The notes: generated from the letters alone by a model not told the origin. Shown: positions 14,544 to 23,021, counted from the stretch's first letter. The stretch: DNA of 30,283 bases from Candidatus Thorarchaeota archaeon (GCA_016840965.1 JAEORI010000077.1:1-30283), one strand, 5' to 3'. Numbers and translations are program-made.

Positions 14544-16232
14544 TTGGACTACAAGACAATCATGTGCGACGTTCTTGTTGTTGGTGCTGGTGGTGCTGGC
14601 TGCAGGGCCGCAATTGAGGCATCAAAATTCAACTTGGATGTCATCATGCTAAGTAAAGAGCTACTCGGCAAGGCACATACAGCCATGGCCGAGGGTGGCT
14701 ATAATGTGTCCCTGGGCAATGTAGACCCGGATGATAATCCCGAAATCCACTTCAAGGACACCATCGAAGGTGGTAATTATCTGAACAATCAGAAGCTTGC
14801 CGAGATTCTTGTGAGGGATGCTCCGCAGAGAATCTTTGACCTTGAGGATATGGGTGCAGTCTTCGATAGGACTCCTGAGGGAAAGATTGCTCAGAGACCT
14901 TTCGGTAAACAGAGTTGGCGTAGAACTGCATATGCCTCTGATAGAACAGGTTCTGAAATAATGGTCACTCTCACCGAAGGAGTTCGTAAAACATCTGTGC
15001 GAGTGTTTGACGAAGTGTTTGCGACCAAACTCTTAGTAACAGATGGTAAAATCTCCGGTGTCTGTGCTGTAGATCTGAAGTACGGTGATTATCTTGTGTT
15101 CCGAGCAAAATCTATTGTCATGGCAACTGGAGGTGCTGGTAGAATCTTCAGCGTCACAAGTAATGCACAGTTAGATGTTGGAGATGGTTATGGAATGGCC
15201 TATGAGGCGGGCTGCGAGATGATCGACATGGAAATGGTGCAGTTTCACCCAACAGGTATGGTCAAACCTGAGTCCGCAAAGGGTCGATTAGTCACAGAAG
15301 CAGTTCGTGGAGAGGGAGGAATTCTCCTCAATAACAAGGGTGAACGCTTCATGAATCGATATTATCCTGAAGTCATGGAGCTTGCAGGTCGTGACCAAGT
15401 TGCACGTTCCATCATGACTGAGGTTCGTGAAGGCAGAGGTTCTCCAGATGGGGGTGTCTACCTAAGCATAGCCCATCTTCCTCGTTCCATTATTGAGTTT
15501 AGATTAGAGAGCATGATAGAGCAATTCGAAGATGCTGGGGTAGATATTCGAGAAGAACCAATGGAGGTTTCACCAACAGCCCACCATTTCATGGGTGGTA
15601 TCAAGATTAATGAAGACTCATCCACGAACATCCAAGGTCTCTATGCAGCTGGTGAGTGCACAGGTGGTGTGCATGGTGGAAACAGACTTGGCGGGAATGC
15701 TCTCGCAGACACACAGGTCTTTGGTGCATTATCTGGAGAAAATGCTGCAAAATATGCGAAAAATATTGCTCATTTAGGTGTTGACCGTGATGAAATCCAC
15801 GAGGAGTTCACAAGACTTGAATCGATGCTGAAGCGCAAAGAAGGCATCTCTCCCTCTGCAGCCCGTGAGGAGCTCACTGAACTGATGTGGAGCAAAGTCC
15901 AGATTTTCAGAAAAGAGGACGAGATGCAGTATGCAGTCAAGGAACTCAAACGAATTGAGAAAGAAGTAGTACCCAAGATCAAAGTTGATGTCCCGGTGAA
16001 ACGATTCAATCCAGGTTGGCATCAAGCTATAGAGTTTGCCCACATGGTCACGACAGCTAGAATGGTATCTGAGGCCGCTGTAATGAGGAAGGGGAGCAGA
16101 GGTGCACACTTCAGAGTTGATGCTGACCCCAAAGATAAGGGCTATTACAATATCATTATCCGTAGGGGAAAAGATGGTAAGATGGAGCTGCGAAAGGAAG
16201 ATTTAGTGATTACCAAGATCACGCCACCATAG
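14544..16232 (+). CDS. Fumarate reductase/succinate dehydrogenase flavoprotein, TfrA type
   Basis: The FAD subunit interconverts fumarate and succinate. The 562 residues open with the dinucleotide fold DVLVVGAGGAGCRAAIEA, then AHTAMAEGGYN (flavin contact), MATGGAG, the HPTGM active-site motif, TAHHFMGGI, and GGNRLGGNALADTQVFG near the C-terminal FAD part. The start is a TTG at 14544: GGAGG lies 7 bases upstream, and the next ATG (14562) is too far from that site and would cut into the first strand. It follows the fumarase genes by 126 bases, in which a TATA-like CTTAAAGA occurs, so a separate promoter is possible. The next gene is its iron-sulfur partner. Confidence 0.9.
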   Translation: MDYKTIMCDVLVVGAGGAGCRAAIEASKFNLDVIMLSKELLGKAHTAMAEGGYNVSLGNVDPDDNPEIHFKDTIEGGNYLNNQKLAEILVRDAPQRIFDLEDMGAVFDRTPEGKIAQRPFGKQSWRRTAYASDRTGSEIMVTLTEGVRKTSVRVFDEVFATKLLVTDGKISGVCAVDLKYGDYLVFRAKSIVMATGGAGRIFSVTSNAQLDVGDGYGMAYEAGCEMIDMEMVQFHPTGMVKPESAKGRLVTEAVRGEGGILLNNKGERFMNRYYPEVMELAGRDQVARSIMTEVREGRGSPDGGVYLSIAHLPRSIIEFRLESMIEQFEDAGVDIREEPMEVSPTAHHFMGGIKINEDSSTNIQGLYAAGECTGGVHGGNRLGGNALADTQVFGALSGENAAKYAKNIAHLGVDRDEIHEEFTRLESMLKRKEGISPSAAREELTELMWSKVQIFRKEDEMQYAVKELKRIEKEVVPKIKVDVPVKRFNPGWHQAIEFAHMVTTARMVSEAAVMRKGSRGAHFRVDADPKDKGYYNIIIRRGKDGKMELRKEDLVITKITPP

Positions 16233-16243
16233 GAGGCTAGAAG

Positions 16244-17806
16244 ATGGCAAAGACATTCAAAACAAGAGTGCAGCGATATAACCCTGATAGCGATGACGCA
16301 CCATACTTCCAAGAGTTCAAGGTTGAATACGAACCAGGAATGACCGTTCTTGACGCGTTACTCTATATTCAAGACAAGTTTGACTCAAGTCTAGCGTTTC
16401 GTTGGGAATGTAGAGGCGGTCAATGTGGCTCTTGCGCTGTGAAAGTCAACAGGACCGCCCGTATCGCGTGTAGAACTAAGGTAAATCCTAAAGAAAACCT
16501 AGTCCTCGAACCTCTTGAAAAGATGCCTGTCATTAAGGACTTGGTCACTGACATGGCTCAGACATCTTTTCGTATCAGACGAATCCGTCCTTATGTTGCG
16601 CGTGATAAACAACCACAGCATCCAGAGATAATCCATGCTGAAGAAATTGAAAAACTTCGTGAGATTCGAAAATGCATCGAATGCAGTGCATGCTTATCTA
16701 ACTGCCCAATTGTTCATGAAACATGGGATTATCCCGGTCCAATGATCATTCGGCAGATTGCTAGACTCGAGCTTGACCCACGTGATGTTGAGGATCGTGT
16801 GGCAATGGCGATGAACGAGTCAGTGTATAGCTGCACAACTTGTAAGATGTGTACCGACATCTGTCCCAAAAAGATAGACATACCTGCTTTAGCTGTAGAA
16901 CTACTTAGAGCAAAAGCTGTCGAAGCCGGTTATCCACTAGCTGAAGGTCAACAAGCCTTTATCGACTCTATTAATGCAACTGGCAGGGCAGTGCCCGTCA
17001 AGGATGCACCTCTTCTCAAGCAAGTTAAAGATGCAGAGTTCTTTGTGGACAATCCACGTGGTCGTGTTGCTTTCTTCACAGGCTGTCTTATTGACTACCG
17101 GATGCAAAGCACAGGTAAGGCATTGATTGATGTTCTAAATCGTAATAATATCGATGTAGTCGTTCCGAAGGAACAATGGTGCTGTGCAAGTCCCGCCTTC
17201 AGAACTGGTGATCTCAACACAGCTCACGCAGCCGCACGTAGGGTCACCGAGATATTCGAAGAGGCTTGTAAGAAATACAATTGTGACACCGTAGTCGTTG
17301 CTTGTGCAGGATGCGGAAAGACACTCCGAGAGGATCATCGACCCTTTATTGAGTCAGATCGTGGCGAACCACCATTGTACAAAGTCCACGACCTAGCAGA
17401 GTACATGATTCATGTGATTGGCAAGGAGAACCTCGTTCCACCAAAGGGTGAAATCAAATTGAAGGTCACCTATCACGAACCCTGCCACTTAGGCAGGGGT
17501 CAACATGTCTATGACGAGCCAATCGAGCTTCTCAAAATGATACCTGGTGTGGAATATATTGATGACCCCTACAAGAATCGTTGTTGCGGTGCAGGTGGTG
17601 GTGTCCGTGCAGGCCAACGTGAACTCTCTCAGAAAATTGCCCAGACAAAGAAGGAGTACATTATAGCGACTGGTGCTGACATGGTTACTACTGAATGTCC
17701 TTTCTGTACTATCCAGATTAATGACATGATGAAGGAAACTGATATGCAGGTTCGCTATATCCCAGATCTTCTTGCCGAATCTTATCGAAAAGGTGAAGAA
17801 AAGTAG
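16244..17806 (+). CDS. Fumarate reductase iron-sulfur/CCG subunit, TfrB type
   Basis: The 520 residues combine an SdhB-like and an HdrB/D-like part, as in methanogen thiol:fumarate reductase subunit B. Visible centres: a [2Fe-2S] site with Cys56, 61, 64 and 76; two [4Fe-4S] sites with Cys144, 147, 150, 154 and Cys197, 200, 203, 207; and two CCG-type modules with Cys313-314, 354, 357 and Cys414, 447-448, 485, 488. CCG modules hold the non-cubane clusters that cleave heterodisulfides. The electron donor in this organism is unknown; a thiol pair such as CoM-SH/CoB-SH is known only from methanogens. A GGAGG 8 bases upstream supports the ATG at 16244. There is no membrane anchor subunit. Confidence 0.9.
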   Translation: MAKTFKTRVQRYNPDSDDAPYFQEFKVEYEPGMTVLDALLYIQDKFDSSLAFRWECRGGQCGSCAVKVNRTARIACRTKVNPKENLVLEPLEKMPVIKDLVTDMAQTSFRIRRIRPYVARDKQPQHPEIIHAEEIEKLREIRKCIECSACLSNCPIVHETWDYPGPMIIRQIARLELDPRDVEDRVAMAMNESVYSCTTCKMCTDICPKKIDIPALAVELLRAKAVEAGYPLAEGQQAFIDSINATGRAVPVKDAPLLKQVKDAEFFVDNPRGRVAFFTGCLIDYRMQSTGKALIDVLNRNNIDVVVPKEQWCCASPAFRTGDLNTAHAAARRVTEIFEEACKKYNCDTVVVACAGCGKTLREDHRPFIESDRGEPPLYKVHDLAEYMIHVIGKENLVPPKGEIKLKVTYHEPCHLGRGQHVYDEPIELLKMIPGVEYIDDPYKNRCCGAGGGVRAGQRELSQKIAQTKKEYIIATGADMVTTECPFCTIQINDMMKETDMQVRYIPDLLAESYRKGEEK

Positions 17807-17815
17807 TTCCCTAAA

Positions 17816-19087
17816 CTACCATTCACTAAGGTGTTTACGGAGCATTCTATGAACCTGTAGAGCTACCAAGTCACTTGGAACGAGATGGAAGTCCGCAAGA
17901 CTCCAAGCAGCATGGGTGAAGATTATCACGTGAGCTGCTCGAGGCTCACTTAGAAGAGCCGCCATAATATACTGACAGCATCGCACATGTTGCCACTCTG
18001 CAGCAAATTCAAGGAGCCTTTTCTCAAACTCGATAGATTTTTCATGAGTCATTGCTGCCCACATCTCAGCAAAGTCACCGGCTGTAACCCAATCTTGAAT
18101 TGGCTTTGTATGAGGGAGCCTGTTCACTTCAGGTTGTTGACTCCAATCAGTCCCTACTTGTTCCTTCAAAACTCTCTCATAGACCAAGTCATCATCAGGA
18201 GCTATTGCCCCAACAATGTTTTGTTTCAACTTCGCGATAAGCCAACGAATCATCTCTTTTGTCACAAGCCCTCTCTGATTTGCAGCTGCAATCCTCTGCG
18301 CAAAGATGGCATTATGTCCAAGAATTCCATAATTCGCGAGAGCGTTCACGAAGATATTTCGGTACTCGACTAGACTGACAGGTTTGACTAGCTTTGATAG
18401 ATTATCATCTTGAGAAAAGCCCTCAGGAGATTTCGATGGCACTTTTCTCACGAGGAGCTCCATAAGGTGCCACAGGGATGCAATCTGCGGCCTAGTATAT
18501 TCAGCTCTGGGCAATTCTTCGATGAGAGAGTTGGGCATAATGAAGGCATGTCCTAGCCTGTCAGGTTCCTCTGCAGCAAGTGATGCGATGATACGTCTTA
18601 GTCTAATGGGTTCATCCTTAGACGCTAAAATGACCGATGCTTCCCAAGAACCAACTAAGCTCTTTTGCCGTATTGTACTCTCAAACTTCCGGATTGCGTT
18701 ATCAGGAGAATCAATACTCCTCTCCACATTGTAGCTAGGACCTTTTTCTAGATTCCAGTGATCAATATCTGCTAAATGCAGTGCAAGTCGTTCAATCAAG
18801 AATTCCTGGACATCTGTCTTCTTCTCTTCTTCAAGCTTAACTCTGATCGACTTAGATGGAACATCAGGTACAAGTCCCGTGTGACTGCCAAAGTCTTCAA
18901 TCATTTTATGTATCGAATTCACCACGATTGTTGAGTGTGGTGTATCATAGGTTCGTTCTTCATGCCACGCTGCTCCATGCATAAGCACAGCCCAAATCGC
19001 TAATGGACGCGTTGATGGAATCATCTTTCTGATGGCATTCACAGCTTCTCGGTTATCAGCCTTCAGACATGCCTGAAAGAAGTCCAA
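17816..19087 (-). CDS. Unrecognised alpha-helical protein, conserved-looking histidines
   Basis: The protein has 423 residues from the TTG at 19087; AGGTGA lies 6 bases before it, while a TTG two codons earlier would overlap that site. It is soluble and appears almost all helical. Several His occur in similar settings: HGAAWHEE (about 37-44), PHSTIVVNSIHKM, GHAF, WHLMELL, GHNAIF and FTHAAW near the end. They could bind a metal, but no family is identified. The spread of His in helices recalls helical oxygenase-type folds, a weak impression only. The stop is 9 bases from the convergent TfrB stop. It lies just downstream of the winged-helix/zinc-ribbon gene, and the two probably share a transcript. 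Confidence 0.7.
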   Translation of the reverse strand: MDFFQACLKADNREAVNAIRKMIPSTRPLAIWAVLMHGAAWHEERTYDTPHSTIVVNSIHKMIEDFGSHTGLVPDVPSKSIRVKLEEEKKTDVQEFLIERLALHLADIDHWNLEKGPSYNVERSIDSPDNAIRKFESTIRQKSLVGSWEASVILASKDEPIRLRRIIASLAAEEPDRLGHAFIMPNSLIEELPRAEYTRPQIASLWHLMELLVRKVPSKSPEGFSQDDNLSKLVKPVSLVEYRNIFVNALANYGILGHNAIFAQRIAAANQRGLVTKEMIRWLIAKLKQNIVGAIAPDDDLVYERVLKEQVGTDWSQQPEVNRLPHTKPIQDWVTAGDFAEMWAAMTHEKSIEFEKRLLEFAAEWQHVRCCQYIMAALLSEPRAAHVIIFTHAAWSLADFHLVPSDLVALQVHRMLRKHLSEW

Positions 19088-19107
19088 TTGCAATCACCTA
19101 AATTCCA

Positions 19108-19656
19108 TTATGAAATGATGAATGACTCCCTGCACATGCTACAAGTCACAGTTTCTCCCTTAACTGCAATTCGTTTCAAATCATTCTTGCAGTACGGACA
19201 AACTGCAATCGTCTTTGGGGGAGGTCCACTTCCAGTTCCAAGAATGAAGTCGCCTCGGTCATGGTCAATCCTCCCAGAAAGTTCTCGTCCATCTAGGAGG
19301 TCGCTCAGAATCTTGGTCACATTCATTATTGAAACGCCTGCTTCTTGTGCTATCTTCTCCAAGGCAAGTCTTCTCATACCTTCAACTGTTCTCTTCACGG
19401 CTGTAACGGGATCCACTGTAGCTCTCTTATCAGCAGGTGGTGGTTGCAGTTTGGCAGCCTGTATCTCTTTAGACTCAATCTTTTGAACTGGTGGCATGCT
19501 CTTTGCCAATCCCCCTGCTTGTTCCAATTGGAGCTTCAATTCTGCCATCTTTTGGCTGTACTCTTCCTCTGAAACGAGTCCGCGCATGTAGTCTAGATCG
19601 AGATCCTTTATCTGCGACTCAATCTTCGTAATCTCATCGTTAGAGAAGGCATTCAA
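19108..19656 (-). CDS. Winged-helix protein with coiled coil and C-terminal zinc ribbon
   Basis: The protein has 182 residues. The start is a TTG at 19656, with GGAG 10 bases upstream. A coiled coil (about 5-48, LDYMRGLVSEEEYSQKM) leads to a Pro-rich linker and a winged-helix unit (about 93-140) with LEKIAQEAGVSIMNVTKILSDLL and GRIDHDRGDFI, the shape seen at the end of PCI domains. A zinc ribbon follows, with Cys153, 156, 172 and 175. Such a fold binds proteins or nucleic acid; a transcription or RNA-related role is an inference. The gene is upstream of the unrecognised helical protein with a 20-base gap, so both are probably one operon. Confidence 0.75.
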   Translation of the reverse strand: MNAFSNDEITKIESQIKDLDLDYMRGLVSEEEYSQKMAELKLQLEQAGGLAKSMPPVQKIESKEIQAAKLQPPPADKRATVDPVTAVKRTVEGMRRLALEKIAQEAGVSIMNVTKILSDLLDGRELSGRIDHDRGDFILGTGSGPPPKTIAVCPYCKNDLKRIAVKGETVTCSMCRESFIIS

Positions 19657-19767
19657 GATTGTTATTCTCCATATTGTCTACTAACAAAATCCTGACATTT
19701 TTCAATATAAGCAGAATGCAGTCGAATATATCACGCCTTTCACATAGGATAGAGTAAAAAATAGTCT

Positions 19768-20427
19768 CTATTCTCCAAGCCTTTTTCCTTCTGGTAGCTC
19801 ATCCAAAAGCAAACCATTATTCTCCGCTTTGGAGAGTGCCCTCTTTGCCTTGGCACCACCTATGTTCTCAAGAGCTCCAGCCACGGTCTGTCTCACAAAA
19901 ACAGAATCGTCACCAAGTAACTCAACCAGTGCATCAATTGATTTCTTGTCCTTTCTTTCACCTAATTGAGCAGCTGCGTGTATCCTGACCATGTACCGTG
20001 GGTCTTCAAGTGCAACTATTAGGACTCGTGTTGCGTCCGGATGTTTTAATCTACCCAACCGCTCAACAGCTCCCAAACAGACTTGTTCATCATCACTATG
20101 TATCTCAGTTTCTAGTTCACCAAGCATTTCTCTCTCTTTTTCCATAGAGCTTTTTACTACTGATTTTTTCTTACTAGGCTTTTTAGGTGCTGATTTCTTT
20201 TCACCCTCCTTCTTACCAGATGTTTTCTTCTCCTTTGTCGTCTTTCTTTCAGTAGCCTTTGTTTTAGGTTTAGAGGACTTCTTTATCGCAGATTTAGTTG
20301 GAGTCTTCTTACTGACTTTAGATTCCTTTTCAGACGCAACTGTCTTCTTTGATGTTTTAGATCTCTTGGACAAGGCGACCTCCTCTCCCATCTTAACAGG
20401 ACGTTTTTTCCTTGAGCGTTGAATCAT
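19768..20427 (-). CDS. Lysine-rich protein with C-terminal HEAT repeats
   Basis: The protein has 219 residues. Residues 1-95 are low complexity, dominated by Lys, Ser, Thr and Pro with KKS/KKT/KKP units, like histone H1 tails. Residues 105-200 hold two to three HEAT (PBS-lyase type) repeats, for example AVERLGRLKHPDATRVLIVALED and HAAAQLGERKDKKSIDALVELLGDD. The basic tail may bind DNA or RNA while the HEAT part binds protein. The TATA-like CGATATAG at 20448-20455 is about 24 bases before the ATG at 20427, so the message may be leaderless. A T6 run at 19756-19761, flanked by ATAGAG/CTCTAT, follows the stop. Confidence 0.7.
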   Translation of the reverse strand: MIQRSRKKRPVKMGEEVALSKRSKTSKKTVASEKESKVSKKTPTKSAIKKSSKPKTKATERKTTKEKKTSGKKEGEKKSAPKKPSKKKSVVKSSMEKEREMLGELETEIHSDDEQVCLGAVERLGRLKHPDATRVLIVALEDPRYMVRIHAAAQLGERKDKKSIDALVELLGDDSVFVRQTVAGALENIGGAKAKRALSKAENNGLLLDELPEGKRLGE

Positions 20428-20429
20428 AT

Positions 20430-20455
20430 AAAGGGTCTGACCTTTGACTATATCG
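20430..20455. promoter_or_regulatory. Shared divergent promoter of the HEAT-protein gene and hypA
   Basis: CTATATCG (20448-20455) reads as CGATATAG on the other strand. It is about 50 bases before the hypA TTG and 24 before the HEAT-gene ATG. An inverted repeat AAAGG-N6-CCTTT (20430-20445) lies between the TATA element and the HEAT-gene start and could be an operator. Confidence 0.4.
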
Positions 20456-20502
20456 GAAGTGCCTTAACAGGACTTCCAACATGCTGGTCTTGGTGTCACT
20501 AA

Positions 20503-20895
20503 TTGCACGAGTTTTCCGCAGCATGCTCTATCGTCGATACTGCACTTGAAGCAGCAATTAGCAACAGCGCATCAAGAGTATCTGTTGTCAATGTAGAAGT
20601 TGGAGAATTCACCTTTCTTATCCCTGAACAACTAGTATTTAATTTTGAAATTGCCAGCCGAAATTCGATTTTAGAAGGTGCAGAGTTGCGTATCAAGAAA
20701 GTCTCAGGTCGACTACTCTGTGATGACTGTGGATTTGAGGGTGAGCCAAATCTAGACCCAGATATTCCCAATCAAATAGTTGCATTTGCACCCATGAAGT
20801 GTGGAAAATGTGGAAGTAGTTCCACAAAAATCACCAGCGGAAGGGACTTTGTGATAACGAGTATTGAAGCCGAAGTTGCAGAATCCATTTCTTAG
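20503..20895 (+). CDS. hypA: Hydrogenase nickel-insertion protein HypA
   Basis: HypA delivers Ni2+ during maturation of the [NiFe] hydrogenase large subunit. The 130 residues begin MHEFS: His2 and Glu3 form the nickel site, which fixes the start at the TTG at 20503, supported by GGTGT about 7 bases upstream. The zinc knuckle is CDDC (73-76) and CGKC (100-103). The motifs VNVEVGEFTFLIPEQL and FEIAS are typical of HypA. The last bases of its stop overlap those of the convergent S8e gene by two positions. hypE lies just beyond S8e, but hydrogenase subunits and hypB, C, D and F are not in the window. Confidence 0.92.
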   Translation: MHEFSAACSIVDTALEAAISNSASRVSVVNVEVGEFTFLIPEQLVFNFEIASRNSILEGAELRIKKVSGRLLCDDCGFEGEPNLDPDIPNQIVAFAPMKCGKCGSSSTKITSGRDFVITSIEAEVAESIS

Positions 20896-21269
20896 ATTAA
20901 CACAGCGTTCAGAATGCCTTCTTGACCTGGTCTGCTTGTCACCCTCGCACGACCTTTTGAAGTCTTGATGATGGTGCCACGTGTAATGACTTTTCTTCGC
21001 TGATAGTCCATGTTAGCTGGATTTTTCTCAACATCCTGCAGCTCGGCACGGAACGTCACATTTTTTGATGGGTCTGTGACATTAACTTGGCTGAGACGAA
21101 GTGCTGGTGTCTTCTTCACTTTACGTCTACTATCAATTGAGGTGCGTTTTGCTTCGCCCATTAAGGTTTCAGTTGGTGTTCTACCCATCTCGTGCTTTCT
21201 CTTACTTCTGAACCTCTTTAATCGAGCACCAGTGGAAGTACGTGTTGATCTTCTATGCCAGACACCCAT
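20892..21269 (-). CDS. Ribosomal protein S8e
   Basis: The 125 residues match archaeal S8e of the small subunit. The family signatures are the N-terminal WHRRSTRTSTGARLKRFRSKRKHEMGR and the RTPTETLMG stretch, with RRKVITRGTIIKTSKGRARVTSRPGQEGILNAVL near the end. A GAGGTGG site 7 bases before the ATG at 21269 is strong. It stands as a single gene between convergent hypA and divergent hypE, not in a ribosomal cluster, which is common for S8e. The stop overlaps that of hypA. This protein is specific to archaea and eukaryotes and is one of the clearest domain markers in the window. Confidence 0.96.
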   Translation of the reverse strand: MGVWHRRSTRTSTGARLKRFRSKRKHEMGRTPTETLMGEAKRTSIDSRRKVKKTPALRLSQVNVTDPSKNVTFRAELQDVEKNPANMDYQRRKVITRGTIIKTSKGRARVTSRPGQEGILNAVLI

Positions 21270-21388
21270 ATCTGACCACCTCTTGGTTAGGTCATTCAGC
21301 CTCTTTGTAGATTCGTTTTAAATGTTGCTTAGTGTCCAATTTCTTCCCATGTCCGGAGCGACCTCTTCAAATACTTTTACGGTCTGCT

Positions 21389-21397
21389 TCTAAATAC
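21389..21397 (+). promoter_or_regulatory. TATA-like element before hypE
   Basis: TTCTAAATACT lies about 25 bases before the ATG at 21419, and a second candidate TTCAAATACT lies at 21367-21376. A strong GGAGG is present, so the upstream element fits a short leader better. Confidence 0.35.
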
Positions 21398-21418
21398 TGC
21401 ATAGTCGGAGGATGGTTA

Positions 21419-22432
21419 ATGACAAAGATTGAAACCGCACATGGAGCTGGTGGCAAATTGATGCAGCGTCTTCTAGAGGAAGTAATAATCCCCTCTTTCG
21501 GACGAAGGAGAATGGGCGATATTGGACTTGATGAGATGGACGATGGTGCTACGCTTCAAGTTGCTGGCGTCAATCTAATTGTGTGCACTGATGCCCATAC
21601 AATACACCCAATTGTGTTTCCTGGCGGTGATTTGGGAATCCTGACAGCCTGCGGTACCATCAATGACTTAGCTGTCATGGGAGCTAGACCTGTTGCAATG
21701 ACAAATACTGTAATTGTAGAGGAAGGAGTTGAGATTGCCTTGCTTCAAACTATGCTACGCTCTCTGAATAGCATCATCGAACCTCTTGATATAGCAATGA
21801 TAGCTGGTGATACCAAAGTGATGCCTCAAGGCACTCTCGACGGAATTGTGATGTCAACAACTGGGATTGGAGTTCCCTACTTGGAGCAACCAATCTCAGA
21901 CAGCGGTGCCAAGCCCGGTGATGATATAATCATCTCAGGACCGGTGGGTGATCACGGAACATCATTACTCGCACATCGAGAAGGACTGAAGTTTGACACC
22001 GATTTAGTCAGTGATGTCGCCCCTCTTTGGGAACCTATTCGTGCGTGTCTTGATGCAGGTGGTGTGCACGCCATGAAGGACCCAACTCGGGGTGGTACAG
22101 CTGTCGCTATGAATGAAATTGCAACCAAATCCAAAGTTGAGTTCGAGCTCCAAGAAGATAAGATTCCAGTCCGCCCAGCAGTTCAATCTTTATGCAATGT
22201 ACTTGGGCTTGATCCACTCCACATGAGCTGTGAAGGCACCGTAGTGATGAGTGTCGATTCCAACCATACTGGTGACATTCTCGATGCTCTTGCAAAATAT
22301 AAGACTACACGCGATGCTCGAGTAGTTGGAAAAGTCCTTGATGGGAAAGCTAGAGTTGTCATGAAGACAACAATCGGGGGTCGCAAAATAATCCAAGTGC
22401 CTTATGGTGAGCCTATACCTCGCGTATGCTAG
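21419..22432 (+). CDS. hypE: Hydrogenase maturation protein HypE
   Basis: HypE dehydrates the carbamoyl group on its own C-terminal Cys to a thiocyanate, the source of CN ligands for the [NiFe] centre. The 337 residues start at the ATG at 21419, preceded by GGAGG; an open stretch upstream is in frame but lacks the family pattern. HGAGGKLMQRL (about 6-16) and the AIR-synthase-type PGDDIIISGPVGDHGTSLLA and MKDPTRGGTA follow. The protein ends PRVC, with the essential Cys as the last residue. It is transcribed away from S8e and converges on the scpB stop. With hypA this is a partial hyp set. Confidence 0.95.
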   Translation: MTKIETAHGAGGKLMQRLLEEVIIPSFGRRRMGDIGLDEMDDGATLQVAGVNLIVCTDAHTIHPIVFPGGDLGILTACGTINDLAVMGARPVAMTNTVIVEEGVEIALLQTMLRSLNSIIEPLDIAMIAGDTKVMPQGTLDGIVMSTTGIGVPYLEQPISDSGAKPGDDIIISGPVGDHGTSLLAHREGLKFDTDLVSDVAPLWEPIRACLDAGGVHAMKDPTRGGTAVAMNEIATKSKVEFELQEDKIPVRPAVQSLCNVLGLDPLHMSCEGTVVMSVDSNHTGDILDALAKYKTTRDARVVGKVLDGKARVVMKTTIGGRKIIQVPYGEPIPRVC

Positions 22433-22456
22433 AACTTTTTCCTAGGTACTCGGTTC

Positions 22457-23011
22457 CTATATACGCGTCAATTCTAAAGACTCTTCCATTTCCCCTTGAT
22501 CATCAAGTATCTTCTTCATCTTGAACTTGAGCTGTGCCTTGAGTTTGACTCTGTCGCTATCGAGTCCGAAATAGTCTGCAAAAAGTTGAGTCGTTGTTAG
22601 CAACTTAGAGCGCCCCTCGGGTATTGCCTCTACGAACTTTTTGTCAACTAAATCTTTGATATGGTCGTAGGAATGAGTGCCTCGTAATGCAACAAGCTCT
22701 GACTGAAGAATGGGCTGTTTGAGAGCAATGAAGACTAATGTCTGAAGAGTAGCAAATGACAAGAGCCCTCCTGGTATTAGTTTACCAACCCGTGGAGTGA
22801 GCTCTGGTTTTAATTGCATCACATAGCGGTCCTTTGGTAGAGCAACCACTTCCAAGGCGCCCTCTCTCTTGCTATACTCGAAGCTAAGATTATCAAGCGC
22901 CTTTTGGGTTGTCGAATGAGACTTTCCAATCATATCTGCTAATTCTTCTAGAGTCAGAGCTCTACCTGAAACATAGAGTGCAGCTTCTAGCGTAATCATG
23001 TCATCATCCAT
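22457..23011 (-). CDS. scpB: Segregation and condensation protein ScpB
   Basis: ScpB is a winged-helix dimer that binds ScpA and completes the SMC-ScpAB ring. The 184 residues contain an N-terminal winged-helix (TLEAALYVSGRALTLEELADMIGKS), a linker with LPKDRYVMQLKPEL, and a second winged-helix (LLSFATLQTLVFIALKQPILQSELVALRGTH and the LVDKKFVEAIPEGRSKLLTTT end). The ATG at 23011 has GGGTG 6 bases upstream; a GTG 9 bases further up lacks a site. It follows scpA by 10 bases. The C-terminal tail is charged and helical. Confidence 0.92.
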   Translation of the reverse strand: MDDDMITLEAALYVSGRALTLEELADMIGKSHSTTQKALDNLSFEYSKREGALEVVALPKDRYVMQLKPELTPRVGKLIPGGLLSFATLQTLVFIALKQPILQSELVALRGTHSYDHIKDLVDKKFVEAIPEGRSKLLTTTQLFADYFGLDSDRVKLKAQLKFKMKKILDDQGEMEESLELTRI

Positions 23012-23021
23012 GGATAACACC

